Below, piece after piece: positions 35,040-46,987 of a stretch of 64,000 nt of DNA (position 1 is its first letter; every line of letters starts with the position of its first letter). Location of the stretch: assembly GCA_037367355.1 (NCBI GenBank), contig CM074697.1, positions 1,364,001 to 1,428,000 on the forward strand, given 5' to 3'. The stretch is from Neoscytalidium dimidiatum. Its lineage: Eukaryota; Ascomycota; Dothideomycetes; Botryosphaeriales; Botryosphaeriaceae. A program made the position numbers and the translations under genes. Below the pieces are notes generated by a model. That model did no database searches, was not told the origin of the DNA, and was given only the letters and a program-made list of their open reading frames with translations.

Positions 35040-36394
35040 CTAAACTTTGGAGAACGCTGCTCCTCCTGCGCTTTCATCAATTTCCCTCATTTCGTCAAGC
35101 CCAACAACTTCAAACAATTTCTTTGGCGTGACATGCTCCGGGACACCAGTGACTCCCTCGTACTTGAGCTTTTCGAACGTAGCCTTCATCGCTACGTATG
35201 CCGAGGAGAGTGCCGCCAGTGAGAAGATCATGATCCTGAAGCCCATCTTCTGGGCTTCCTGGGTAGAAATTAACGGGCTTGCACCGTTCTCGATCATGTT
35301 CAAAAGCAGCGGCCAAGGAGCGAGGTCTTTCACTGCTTGGCGGGCTTGTTCTTTCGAAGTGAACCCCTCGAGAATACCCACGTCCGCACCGAGGTCGCGT
35401 GCTGCCTTCAACCGCGCAATGCACTCATCGTATCCACGTGTCTGTAAGGCATCTGTGCGAGCGATAAGAACGATGTCAGAGCGAATTTGCTCTCTGGCCT
35501 TCTTCGCAGCTCGTATCCTCATGAGGAATGTGTTCATGTCGACGACCTCTTTACCCTTCAGATGACCACAGCGCTTTGAAAGGATCTGATCCTCGATGTG
35601 GAAACCTGCTACGCCGGCACGAGCATACTGCTGTACTGCTTTGGCGACCATAATTGGGCCTCCGTACCCGGCTGTGGCTGGTCAGTAACGCAGAATTTAT
35701 ATAGAGCTACCGCATACGTACCGTCCATGTCAGAAATGACAGGAGGACCGTAGGGCGTGAGGTTGCATATCATCTCCGCTTGCTCGCGCATGTCGTGGAG
35801 CTGTGCGATTGCCAGGTCTGGCATTCCCAAGCGTGATGCCGTTGTTCCGGCACCGGTCTTCGTCACTGATCAGCACAGCTCAAGTAGCTTACTTCAATCT
35901 GAAGTAGAACATACCATGTAGAGGCCTTCAAAGCCTACGGACATTGCCACACGGGCTGAGAAGCCATCGAACACACCGGGGCATACGACGAGGCGATCAG
36001 ACCGCTCGAGCAATCTTCTGAGCTTTGTTGAGCCGGGAAGATATTGGTATTCGTCATCGACCAGCTTAGGTGTGCTGCTCGAGGAGGCGTCGCTCTCCTC
36101 GTGAGGAGCTTTTTCTGCAGTCATGACTCTACTTACGCCGTCGTCAGAACGAACGGCCCGGCTTTCATCAACTGGCAGATCCTGTCTTGACAGCGTCTCC
36201 GGATCATCTCCAGAAGAGCAGCTTGACGCTCCAGCAGAGGTTCCAATAGAGTCTGCATCGGATGGGGAGGAGGAATCGTGGTAGAGCTTGACGCGCTTGA
36301 ATGCGCCGGAGCAGACTTCGCGGTCCTCGTCGCGGGAAAATTGCTCAAAGAGAGTCTGGTCAGAGGAAAAGGAAGTCAGGACAGAAGGAGACAT
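35040..36394 (-). CDS. PEP mutase / isocitrate lyase superfamily enzyme with Ser-rich N-terminal extension
   Basis: Three exons: from 36394 (or 36544) to 35915, 35857-35722 and 35671-35040. That is 415 aa from 36394, or 465 aa from 36544. The catalytic barrel starts about residue 120. Motifs: VCPGVFDGFSARVA, LYMTGAGTTASRLG, VISDMDAGYGGP (metal-binding DxDxGYG, across an intron), HIEDQ, and KRCGH (catalytic Cys loop, about 237-241). Members cleave C-C bonds (2-methylisocitrate, oxaloacetate) or rearrange P-C bonds. The first 120 residues are Ser/Asp-rich and look disordered, which is unusual for the family. I cannot name the substrate. The nearby oxalyl-CoA-synthetase-like gene makes an oxaloacetate hydrolase (oxalate-forming) role worth testing. 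Confidence 0.85.
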
Positions 36395-38246
36395 CGGGCA
36401 AAGCTTTACTCCTTCTTGGATCTGCTGAGTTACGCTGAGAAGGTTCTGAAGCTGTGTTCCGGCTATTAATGGTACTTGGAACATGCCGTGCGCGCATTGG
36501 ATCGCACATGGCATATGGCGAATGCGAATCTTCCACGACGGCATGAGCAGACATTGGTAAGCATGGCGCCAAGAAAGGATGCGGGCATCACCAAGAAGGT
36601 ATGAGGAATATTCCGGTGGCGTAGAAGCTTATAGTGGCTGAAGCGTGCTTACGGTGTCAGCCTGTCAGACGATTATGTGAAAGATCGACAGGGCGGGACA
36701 TGCATACTGATGCAACTGTAGGCATTCTGGTAAGCTCATCTGTATCAACTGTTGGATGAATGAAATCATTCAGCCCTAGCTTTTCCGGTGTATCACGATA
36801 TTTGACGTTTGAATGGCTTCCATCATGGAACGTTTGTTGTTCGTCAACTTCGCCGGGTAAGGTTCAACTGCGGGCCGACTTTCAAGAACCCAGATTAGCA
36901 CCATTAACTGGTCCGAGCACACTTGCCTAACCCAGGCCGAACATTCAAAGATTATTTGAGGAGAGCCTATGATATGTCCTTCGCTAGACTTTTTTGTTTC
37001 ATGCAGCGGCAATTCTACTTCAACAAGATCTTCATTCAGCTAAAGTGCCTCTCCTTTCTGCCCCCCTCAGGCAGATGGAAACCTGTAAAGTCAGAAAGAA
37101 GCCAGTGTGGAAGACACGTTGGCGGGAAACTCGTCCGCAGTGAAATTTGAGTAGTCGTCTCATGAAGCATTGCGACCAAAGTCCAAATTTGATTTCTCCC
37201 AAATTCGGTAAAGCAAAGAGCGGATATGAGACGAGCGTTACAACCGTCATAAGTCAAAGATTTTAAGTTAGTATATCAAGGGACTCAGGCTGAAGGTCTT
37301 ATGATTTCTGAGCTCAACCACGCGCAATATATTTTTACATTAGGATAGGGAGTACGGACGGTGTATGTATTTGTGCTCTCACAGCTGGAGTAGTATAGTT
37401 AGGGTTAGACTCGAAAATACGTTAAAATGTTCCTCATCTGGATATCATGATACGTCGCAACGGAAAGTCATCTATAGTTTCGATGCTTGGCTCCAACAAG
37501 AATCTACGTTCCAGTAATCTTGGGAACTGTCATAACGTCTGTAGAGAGAGGAGTGATTGTGCAACTAGGCGGAGGATTTAGATCTTTCTCCTTTGGTCTG
37601 GCAACTGGCAAGGGAGTCTGAAGCAGAAGGACTTGGCTGACTAGGCTGAGGTTTTCGCAGAAGGAAGAAGATCTACTATCGGGAGACGAGCGCTACTCGT
37701 ACCCCAAGATAGCTTTACCCTGGTCAGTTGGACATCCGCCTCCGACAAATTCAAAGTCTTGAGGTAAAGCATTCCGCTTCGACTGTGGTCTCCAGATGAT
37801 TTTGCTATATATTGCGACCCATCATCATCATCATGCACGGTGTTGTCGGGAGGAGCGCTCATCAGGTGAACGCCCAGAAAGCCTGAGGGCAAAGACACAT
37901 GGAACCGTGTGAGGGGCAAAGCAGGATAGAATCCACCAAGCAAATCCATTCTTGGATCCAAATGAATAACGAAAATGCCTCGCGGCAGTCTCCAATGGAG
38001 ACCTTAGCCAGTAACCCGTGCTCCTTGTGCTGATGTGTTGTTGCTGTCTGTTCATCAAGGAGAGAGCTTCCGCCCTCAATCTCTGGCTGTGAGGTTCCTT
38101 AGTGTCCTTCTGTCATATATCTCTCAGGTACACTGTCAAGGACATATACAATAGCAACACGTCTTGTCCCCACAATAACGGTAGAACAGCACTGAGGAGA
38201 AAGAAGCATGTTTGAAAGGAAAAAAATAAATTTATTTCTGAAAGGA
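36395..38246. other. Intergenic interval, no supported gene
   Basis: About 1.85 kb. The longest ATG-started frame is at 37641-37949 on the minus strand (about 100 codons), with no recognisable domain and no splice partners I could find. The rest is AT-richer with short frames only. Confidence 0.4.
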
Positions 38247-39381
38247 TTATACCGCCTGTTCTGATGCATGCAGGTACCCCAACACCCTCTCGACGAGATC
38301 CCTCCGGGGCTCAGCCTGATCATCATTACTAAGCGCGTGAGAAGCATTCGGTATAATTCCGCTAAAGTCTTGATCCCAGAGTTGAAACTCTCCACCATGA
38401 TTGGTGGCATTCTTCCATCTCGACAACAGCTTCTCCTTATCGACCCAGTCTGGAACGGATTGATCCGCCCCAGAGATCATAACCATCAGCTTGTACTTCA
38501 AAAGTTTCTGCTGTTGGATCATGCCGAAGGTTGTTTTCAGGTGCTCGTCGCTCAGGTCAGAACTGAAAAGATCATCCTCCCGCGGCGACTGAGGGCTTTC
38601 CGGGCTGATGAGGCTCAACAACCTCCGAGAGCTTAGCGGAACGTTGGGTGGATAGCCAATCGCAGATGTCATTGACAAGGGCAGCAGGGTGTCGAATGAT
38701 TGATCTCCCCGGTCAGCCTCTTTGGCCATAGCCACCAGCTTCTCAAAGATCGCTTGGGTCTCGCTTGGAGACTTGCCAATCCAGCCATGCTGCAAGACCC
38801 ACTTGATGGCTTCCCGGTCCGATACTGGTGCTTGCATGATGGCACCGTCGAGCGGAAGGCGCTTCACGTGTTTGAGGCCCGAATCGAAGGCTGGGGTTTC
38901 CGTGTGCGGATTCGGGCGGTACAGATAATGCAACACATGTTGGCTTCCGGTAGAGTGGCCCATGAGTACAATCTTCCCGTTGCCATACTTGCTTGCCTTG
39001 TACTCTTTTACATAGTTCAGACACTGGGCAATCTCGTCCGTGTCCCTGTCAAGGTGGCCAAGGCCCCACGACTGATAAGAGGACGTGAGGTTCAGGGTGA
39101 AGAGAGACCATTCGGTCGGGTCTAACGCGCGCGCGACATCAGCCATGTAAGATGTTGTGCCAACGCCGTCACCCAACCCCCCCACGAATACCAGACTGTG
39201 AGGTTTGCGGACGTTGTTGGAAGTGAACTCAAAAGCCACAAGACTCTCGGTCTATAAATTACAGGAATCAGCTGGATGTGGGATAATCGACGAACCAAAT
39301 GAAGGCAGAGCTTACATAATGATGAATAATGCCTGGAACGCCGCCCTTTGGCCAGAACTTTGAGTATATGTTGGATTGCAT
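38247..39381 (-). CDS. sidJ: DUF1749 alpha/beta hydrolase, siderophore hydrolase SidJ-like
   Basis: Two exons, 39381-39316 and 39251-38247, with a 64-nt intron (donor GTAAGC), giving 356 aa. The short first exon (MQSNIYSKFWPKGGVPGIIH) supplies the start; the long frame of exon 2 has no ATG before the conserved region. Features of the alpha/beta fold: VFVGGLGDG (oxyanion strand-loop), the nucleophile elbow MGHSTGSQH (Ser about 129), GAIMQAPVSDREA, and a late ISGADQSVPDWVD followed by a C-terminal HAL (catalytic His). In Aspergillus fumigatus the DUF1749 protein SidJ hydrolyses fusarinine-type siderophores inside the cell to free iron. The position at the edge of a siderophore cluster and two GATA sites upstream support the same role here. 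Confidence 0.85.
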
Positions 39382-39810
39382 GTTGGAGTGCGGGCTGGAC
39401 TCGAGGCGGAAATTCACAGTGAATGGGGAGCAATAGAAAGGAGAATGGAGGAAAAATTCTTGACGTGGCCGAGCATGTAATTACGCACAAAGATGGTCTG
39501 TTCCCATGCTTAGCTGTTCCTTGGACCGAACACGTCTCCGACACAGGCCTTCTTTTGTCAACGCCGGAAGCCGTGCAGAGAAGACCCACTGGAAAGAGTC
39601 ATTTGAATGGACTAAAGTGCTGCATGATCCTTGGCTGCAGCCACCTCGGATGATGGCCTGGCCAAGCTGGCTCTGGAAGCTGGAGCTTCTTCGGGTAGAC
39701 CGGCGAAAGGAGGGGTGGTCGCGAAATCGGACGCAGGCTGAGGGCGATCTGTCGGTGGCTGCTGCAATGGCAATCAGATCCGCTTTTAGTTCGTGCGCCG
39801 GACATTGCCG

Positions 39811-39819
39811 TTATCTGAT
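39811..39819 (-). promoter_or_regulatory. Iron-type GATA site (ATCAGATAA)
   Basis: TTATCTGAT on the plus strand, a perfect ATCWGATAA on the minus strand, about 430 bases upstream of sidJ. This extended GATA element is the target of SreA/Fep1-type repressors of fungal iron-uptake genes. Confidence 0.7.
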
Positions 39820-39899
39820 CCGCTGGCCGACGCGAACACTCCGACGCTTGCGTACCACCGCTGCGTCAATGCGTGAACCTCTTCGCACTAGTGCAAAGG

Positions 39900-39917
39900 T
39901 TTTTTTTTTTTTTTTTT
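39900..39917. repeat. Poly-T tract, 18 bases
   Basis: Uninterrupted T run in the sidJ upstream region, a possible nucleosome-excluding element. Confidence 0.9.
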
Positions 39918-40092
39918 GGCAGACCTTTTTCTTAAAAGTGGGGCTTCTTTTGCCCATCAATCAGGGGAGCCTTGTCAGCCAAGGCCAAACATTCTGGCAA
40001 GATTTCGGGAATGTAAGGCGAAGCTCGCTAAGGCGTGCACGTCCCGGAGATGGCACTCCGAGGTAATGGTACACTAAATGATAGACATCCGG

Positions 40093-40101
40093 ATCAGATA
40101 A
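40093..40101 (+). promoter_or_regulatory. Iron-type GATA site (ATCAGATAA)
   Basis: A perfect ATCWGATAA about 710 bases upstream of sidJ and just beyond the 3' end of the MFS gene. Confidence 0.65.
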
Positions 40102-40341
40102 CTCTGTTCTTTCATCTCTGCCGCAGTGTCTTGTTTTCAAAGCATCTATGACTTCTAGCTTCAGGCTGTGGCTAGAGCATATACTGGATAGATTTGCGAG
40201 AACAACTAAACATACATCGACTCTTCACGACTCCTGTCTAAGAACCGAGATGGTTGACTCTCCAACACCCCTGCAATATAACCTTGATCCATTCAAAACC
40301 TGACCTTCAGTCCGTTGTAGTTGACAAGCGCGAACCAGGGC

Positions 40342-42302
40342 CTAGAACAAAACACCTTTGGTCTGTGCCTTGGTGACCTTCAAGTCCTTGATCAAGAACA
40401 TCCAACCAAGAGAAAGCGCCATGATAGCGGTGCCAGCAATCAACATCCTGCTTTGTGCCTCGGCATAAGCAAGGTTTATAGCATGTCGGACGGGCGTCCC
40501 TCTCTCGTAGCTCAACTGCACGTCGAGCGAATCGTATATGGCTTCCCAGTCCGCCTTTGCCGACTCAGGAAGAAGACGTCGCAATGCGGCAGGCAATGTG
40601 TGCGTCCAGATGGCGCCAGAAATACTGCTTCCCACAGCACCTCCCATGTTACCAAAGACGTTGAGGAAAGCGAGGGCCGAAGCCGCGTTGTTGTGGTCAG
40701 CTACAGCTAGCACCGCAACTTGCTGGACGATGATCATCGTACCGCCAGAGAGAGCGAGGAACACCTGGCACATGACGTTGTAGCCCACAGACCAGTGGGG
40801 CTGCCGGAAATAGATCATCAGCCCTTCGCCGAGGAGATATAGAGGCACTGCCCAAAGGAGCAGCCATCGGAAACGACCTGTCTTCTTGATACACAGCCCT
40901 ACACCCAACAGCCACACTCCGGAGACCACGTCGAAAATGCTGCTGATGTATCCAGCGGTTTCGATGCTCACCCCGTACACCACTTGCAGGTAGGATGTGT
41001 AGTAGTCGTCCCAACAATAATATGCGATTTGATACGTAGCGTCGACGAGACAGGCACCAAGGACCGTCCTGGTGGCTAGCATCTCCCATGGAAGAAAGGG
41101 CACGGGGGCTACCCAGTGTTCGACTGCTGCGAAGGCAAGCAGGCAGACGATGCCGACTACAAGCATGACGATTATATGGGCAGTCTTCCAATCATCCTCT
41201 GTCGAGCCAGCAATGGTAAAAGGGAGCAAGAAAAGAACCAGGCCGGCCGTAAGAAGAATGACTCCCAGGACTGAAAGCGTCAGCGACTTGCACATATAGG
41301 GATGCAGAACACGAGGTACTCACGGTCGAATTCGATAACAAAGTGAACGATACTCTGCACGACTGTTCTCCCACTCCGCTCTCTCCTGGGCAGAAGACCT
41401 CTCTTCTTAGCCAGATGGCGATTCCACCGCAGAAGGCAGAACATTGGCGCGGCAAACACGGGAAGAATAATAGCGAAGCAGCCATAGCCCCATCTCCAAT
41501 TCGACTCATAGAAGTGCCCAGCGGCAGCCGGGCCTGCGTATGCGGTAATGATGTAAGGAGAGGAAGTGAAGGCATAGGCAAGACCTCGATCGCGCAACGT
41601 CGACGTATCAGCTGTAATAACGTCCACGCAAAAAATCAGCCCATAAAAGCCGATGCTGTAGAACACCTGTGCAATGGTAAGCTCTTTTGCCACAAGCCAA
41701 GTGGAAGAAGGCCGAGGGTACTTGTGCTGCACAGTAGGTTGCAATGTCGTAACACAGGGCACTCAAGATGAGCCCCAAGATCGCGAACAGGGTCATGAGC
41801 GCAAATCCGATGGAGCGATCCCAGAGATTCAGTATCTTGGCAACGGGCATGTAAGTTGCTGCACCCATGACACTAGATACAATGTCGATGACCGGGAGCA
41901 AGGAGTGTGATTCGAAGCCGCTGGTAATGTAGGCTGACAAGTTCGAGGTTATTTGTGATTGAAAAGCATTCACAAAGTATAAGAACCACATGCTGTCCGC
42001 GGTTAGCAGGGAATCATTTTCCCACAGTATTAGATTTCGACTTGCAGGATATAGGCAGCACCCAACGATGTCTTTGTCCATGTCAAAGTGATGGCTTCCG
42101 CGTAAGCAACTCCATCTTGGGCAGTCTCGTCGGGTCTTTGATCGCCGTTGAACTGATTAACCGCTTCAGCTGGAGCTTTAGAATCGGGCCCAGCGGGACC
42201 GTTTAAGAGATCGTTGTCATCGCATTGGACAGCGCTTGTCTCGACCTCTGCTGAGGATGGTTCTGAAGATGGGAAAAATTTCTTCCGCAACGCTGAGGCC
42301 AT
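40342..42302 (-). CDS. Siderophore-iron transporter, MFS (SIT/ARN family; MirB/MirD-like)
   Basis: Four exons: 42302-42046, 41992-41722, 41666-41324 and 41270-40342, giving 599 aa. An acidic hydrophilic N-terminus of about 65 residues is followed by about 14 membrane segments. Family features: ILMWFLYFVNAFQSQITSNL (TM1), YDIATYCAAQVFYSIGFYG, TSSPYIITAYAGPAAAGHFY, SNWRWGYGCFAI, VIEFDLLGVILLTAGL (joined across intron 3), DDYYTSYLQVVYGVS. The protein should import ferri-siderophore by proton symport at the plasma membrane. Intron 1 (41993-42045) only restores the frame with a GC donor (GCAAGT). It is divergent from the ABC transporter with a GATA site midway. The A. fumigatus sidJ-mirD region holds the same family, so it is probably the MirD-type paralogue; the precise substrate is unknown. 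Confidence 0.9.
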
Positions 42303-42916
42303 GCTGGGAAAAGATTCGAGTAAGGGCGGATGACCGTCTGGAATGAAGTGGCTGCCAGTGAAGCTTGGTCTACATCTTAAAAGAGTCTACGTGGAGAATT
42401 GGGTCACGCCTCGCCCTCGGCTCGGAACGCTAACATTTTACGAAATCGCTTAACAACCGATAAAGGACGTCTGGCATGATCCGTGACTTAGTGAAAATGG
42501 TGGCGCACCTCGGCTGGAAACTTAAGTCCGAGGGTCAGTTGCTTGACCTCCACTCCAGCGTAGGCGAATCCTCCGTTTGCGTTTACGAGGCGCCGCTTGG
42601 GGCAGATTTGATCAGATAAGATTTGTCACGAAATCGCCGCGAAGGCCCACAATATGGCGCACCTGTATGCTCCCCTCAACATGTCACTCGAATATGTACA
42701 AATTTCGCCGTGAAAGCAGCTTCAGTATTTTCCCGTCTTCAGAGTCTCGGGATCAATTCGACTAGACCACGTTCTTCTAGCATAGCGTTAAAGCGCCCGG
42801 AGAAAAGACTGGAGAGTTGGCCTCCAAAAAAGCACTACTTACTCCTCATCAATCCATCAGGACATTAACAAGCCTCTATAGTGTTTGAAACCAAACATCG
42901 ACGATTTTCAATCACC
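42303..42916. promoter_or_regulatory. Bidirectional promoter, MFS and ABC transporters
   Basis: 614 bases between divergent starts with one perfect GATA element near the centre (separate entry). No gene within. Confidence 0.6.
42611..42619 (+). promoter_or_regulatory. Iron-type GATA site (ATCAGATAA)
   Basis: A perfect ATCWGATAA almost exactly midway between the two start codons (about 309 bases from the MFS start and 298 from the ABC start), so placed to control both. Confidence 0.75.
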
Positions 42917-45900
42917 ATGAAGGCCGTCCAGAAGCTCGCAGGCTACCCTAGCCTGCTCCTGGCGGGTGATCCTTGCAGAGTAGATCTGGGCACCTTGTTG
43001 CTCGGCATTATAAGCGCAATAGCATCTGGAATACCGTTCCCGTTGATTGGAATCCTGTTTGGTCAGCTTCTTGATGACTTCAATGGTGCAACATGCAGTT
43101 CATCAGACGACTCCGACTCTGATTCTGGGTACCAATCCAGCATCAACAACAAGATCTTGATCATTGTCTATCTGGCCATCGCTCAATTTGTCACGATCTA
43201 TGTCCACCTCTTATGCTGGAGCCTCAACGGCGCACGACTGGCTCAAAGACTGCGGGAAAATTATTTGCGAAACCTGTTGCGACAAGAACCGCTGTTTTTC
43301 GACGATCTGCCTCCTGGCGAAGTTGCCTCTCGGCTTCACAACGACACCCAAACAATCCGCTCGGGCACGTCAGAAAAGGTCGGAATATGCCTCTCAAGCG
43401 TATCTTTCTTCGTCACGGCGTACATTGTTGCTTTCATAAAGAACGACAAGTTAGCAGGAATCCTCGTCTCCCTAGTTCCAGCGTATTTCATGATGTCGTT
43501 TGTCGGGAGTCATTATATTGAAAAATACTCTGGACTCATGTCTGATTACGCTGCCTCTGCTGCGTCAATCGCTTCCGAAGCCCTCTCAAACATCATCGTA
43601 GTCCAGGCATTCGGCGCAAATGTTAGGCTGGAGGGCAAATTTGCAAAGGCATTAAGGTCTTCAGAACGGGAGGGTATCAAGAAGGCTACGGCGACTGGCA
43701 TCCAAAGTGGCGTCTTGTATTTCATTGCCTATTCGGCAAACGGTCTTGTCTTTTGGCAAGGAAGCAAAAATATCGCCAATTCCGTTGCAGACGACTCCGA
43801 CAGTGCCACTGTCGGCTCTACGTTCACCGTAATTTTCATTCTCATCGAAGGTGCGTTTGACCAGATATTGCTATAGAGTCTCGACTAACAAAAAAAACAA
43901 AATACAGCTACCTTGCTCTTGAGCCAAGTCGCGCCATTTATCCATCTGTTCTCAGCAGCCGTCGCCTCATTCCAGAAATTGCGTGAAGATATGAACCGCG
44001 AGCCACAGATTGATGGCATGACTACATCAAGCCTTACTCTTCCACAGACAGGGGCTGGCTTTGAGTTCAAGGATGTTTCACTCACTTATCCATCCCGACC
44101 TGAGATCACCGTTCTCGACAATATCAGTTTCCGTATCCCTCCCGAAAAACACACTGCCCTCGTCGGGCTGTCGGGAAGTGGCAAATCGACTATTGCAGGC
44201 CTCGTTACTCGACTGTACAATCCTACACAAGGAAAAATTCTCTTCAATGACCAGGATGTACGAGATCTCAACGCTCGCGATTTGAGAAGCTTCCAAGGCC
44301 TGGTGCAGCAGGAGCCCTCTCTTCTCGACCGTTCCCTTTTGGAGAATATTGCGCATGGCTTAATGAATTCGAGCAACCCAAACCATGCGCATCTGAAAAT
44401 GATACTTCTCGGTTCACAACTTGCAGACCTCGCACGCGAAGTCAGGGAAGGTAGCGACCTCATGGCTGCAGCGGAGAAAAGGGGCTCGGATTTCGTCGAG
44501 ATTGTCACATTGGTCAAAAAAGCTGCTGCTCTCGCAGATGCCGATGGCTTCATTGTTGCGTTGCAGCATGGATACGGCACGACCGTGGGCTCGAGTGGGC
44601 GGCTCATTAGCGGTGGGCAGAAACAACGTGTGGCCCTCGCTCGGGCCCTAGTTAAGGATCCTCCCATCCTCATCCTGGATGAAGCCACTGCATCTCTGGA
44701 CTCCAGAAGCGAAGAGCGCATCCAGCAGGCCATCGCGAATATTACCAGCGGCCGAACAATCATCACCATCGCTCATCGTCTGTCAACAATTGCTAGCGCG
44801 GACAATATCATCGTCATGCACAAGGGACACATTTTGGAGCAAGGAACCCATTCGGAGTTGATGGCACGGAATGGAGCGTACGCTGATTTGGTCAAGCTTC
44901 AGTCTCTTGCGCCCGCTTCTGAACAGACGCAAACAGCGTCCGGCATCCGGAGCATCACCAAGCTCCATGGCTCTACCAGGGGAAGCGGTTATATTGAGAA
45001 GACGAGCGAGTCCGAGGATGAGCTCGAAAATGCGGAAAAAGGCCAATTCTGAGCAAGTGAGTGTCCAGTCGCTGACTCCGCGAAAGACGCGGAAGAACCT
45101 GAGACCCCAAACAAATCTCTGTGGGCCTTGGCACGAGGCTATGCGCCTGCCCTGAGGCCACATCTACTCATTATTGCTGTTGCCTTTCTGGGTTCGATCA
45201 TCGTTGGTGGAGCTTTCTCTGGGGAAGCTGTAATCTTCGGCAACACGGTCGGAAGCCTGAGTCTCTGCCATAGCGCGGGAAGCATTCGAGATAAAGGCGA
45301 CTTTTACGGACTCATGTTCTTTGTGCTCGCGATCATCGAGTTCTTCGCGAACATCTTCAGCTGGACGTGATTTGGCTGGGTTTCGGAAAAGGTCGTTTAT
45401 ACGGTCAGAGTTTTATCTTTTCGCTCGCTGTTCGAGCAAGACCTTCTATGGCATCAATCCGAAGGCCGATCACCTGCTCTGCTCCTCGCATATATCACGC
45501 GAGACGGCAATGCTTTAGCCGGCTTCAGCGGCTCAGTCATCGGCACCTTGTTCTCAATCACTGTCAATCTCTTCGCCGCTATTATTTTGACTCACATCAT
45601 TGCTTGGAGAATTGCATTGGTCTGTCTCGCTCTGGTACCGCTCCTGCTCGGAGCGGGCCTGATGGAGCTTCGCGTGCTCGGAAAATTCGAAGAGCGCCAC
45701 GAAAATGCGTACACCAAGTCGGTCGACATTGGCGTCGAAGCCATCACGTCGATCAAGACGATCGCGTCGTACAGCCTCGAAGACGAGACCCTCGGCACCT
45801 ATCGACGCTCCTTGGACGGGCCTCGCAAGGAAACACTGCAAGTGACGATGCAAGCAAGCTTCTGGCAGGCAATGACCTACTTCCTGGGCAACCTCGTCAA

Positions 45901-46987
45901 CGCGCTGGCGTACTGGTGGGGCGCAAAACAGATCATCGCGGGCAACTACACGCAGACGCAGTTCATGATCGTCGTCTTCTCGCTCCTCGTCAGCGCGCTG
46001 CTTTGGAGTCAGATGTTCGCCCTTGCCCCCGAGCTGTCCAACGCCCGCGCTGCCATGGCCCGCATCCTAAGCCTGATCCAGATCGGATCAACCAAGATGC
46101 AAGGCCACGTGCGGCCGCCCGCCACCGCCTGCTCGTCCTCATCCTCCTCCCAAGAAGAAGAGAAAGACCTCGAGGCAACAGCCGAAAAGACAAGCCCACC
46201 TCACCCGCCCAACACCACCGACGAACCTCCAGCATCGAGCATCGAGCTCCGCGACGTCCACTTCGCCTACCCCGCGCGCCCCGACGTCCCCGTGCTCCGC
46301 GGCCTGTCCCTCGCCGTCCGCCCGGGCCAATTCTGCGCGCTCGTCGGCCCCAGCGGCGCCGGCAAGTCGACCATCATCGCGCTGGTCGAGCGCCTGTACA
46401 CGCCGGCGCGCGGGGCCGTCCTCGTCGACGGCACGGACGTGGCGCGGCTGCGCGCCGACGACGTCGGCTTCCGCGACGGCGTCGCGCTCGTGCCGCAGGA
46501 CAGCGCGCTCTTCGCGGGCAGCGTCGCGTTCAACGTCGGCCTCGGCGCGCCGCCGGGGCGCGAGGCGTCGCGCGGCGAGATCGCCGACGCCTGCCGGCTG
46601 GCCAACGTGCACGACGTCGTGCAGGCGCTGCCGGACGGCTACGACACGCCGTGCGGGAGCGGCGGCGGCCGGTTCTCGGGCGGGCAGAGGCAGCGGCTCT
46701 CGATCGCGCGGGCGCTCGTGCGCCGGCCGCGGCTGTTGATCTTGGATGAGTCGACGAGCGCGCTGGATGCCGAGTCGGAGCGGCTGCTGCAGGACGGGCT
46801 GGACAGGGTCGTGGCGAGCGGGACGACGGTCGTCGCGATTGCGCATCGGTTGCGCACGATTGTGAAGGCGGATGTCATCTTTTTGATTGAGGGGGGCAGG
46901 TGTGTGGATCAAGGATCGCATGAGGAGTTGATCGAGAGGTCCGAGAGCTACAGGGCGAACGTCATGCATCAGACGGTGGCGACCTGA
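42917..46987 (+). pseudogene. ABC-B full transporter (SitT-like) with two in-frame TGA codons
   Basis: Exons 42917-43850 and 43908-46987; the intron joins in phase 1. The frame codes 1337 positions in TMD-NBD-TMD-NBD order. NBD1: GLSGSGKSTIAGL, LISGGQKQRVALARAL, ILILDEATASLDS. NBD2: GPSGAGKSTIIALVE, RFSGGQRQRLSIARAL, LLILDESTSALDA; both D- and H-loops are present. Two TGA codons interrupt the same frame, at 45050-45052 (linker, codon 693) and 45368-45370 (TMD2, codon 799). The first could be removed by an 81-nt in-frame intron at 44988-45068 (weak donor GTTATA). For the second only a 42-nt candidate exists, which would delete conserved FGWVSEKVVYTVR. So it is a recent pseudogene, a readthrough gene, or a sequence error. 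Homologues (SitT) sit in Aspergillus siderophore clusters. If called as two genes, the first half ends at 45052. Confidence 0.75.

Larger units (their letters stand above)
39382..40341. promoter_or_regulatory. sidJ upstream region with two GATA sites and a T18 tract
   Basis: 960 bases between the 3' end of the MFS gene and the sidJ start. It holds two perfect ATCAGATAA elements (separate entries) and an 18-base T run at 39900-39917. No gene is supported. Confidence 0.6.

Noticed and set aside
37395..37415. Short TTAGGG-like telomeric sequence
   Set aside because: Only about one and a half units; not a telomere or interstitial array.
37641..37961. Minus-strand frame of about 100 codons
   Set aside because: No domain, no convincing start context and no exons to extend it. 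It could be real but is not supported.
45367..45408. A 42-nt intron removing the second TGA of the ABC transporter
   Set aside because: In frame with GT-AG ends, but too short for typical fungal introns, and it would delete a conserved TMD2 segment. Kept only as a possibility.
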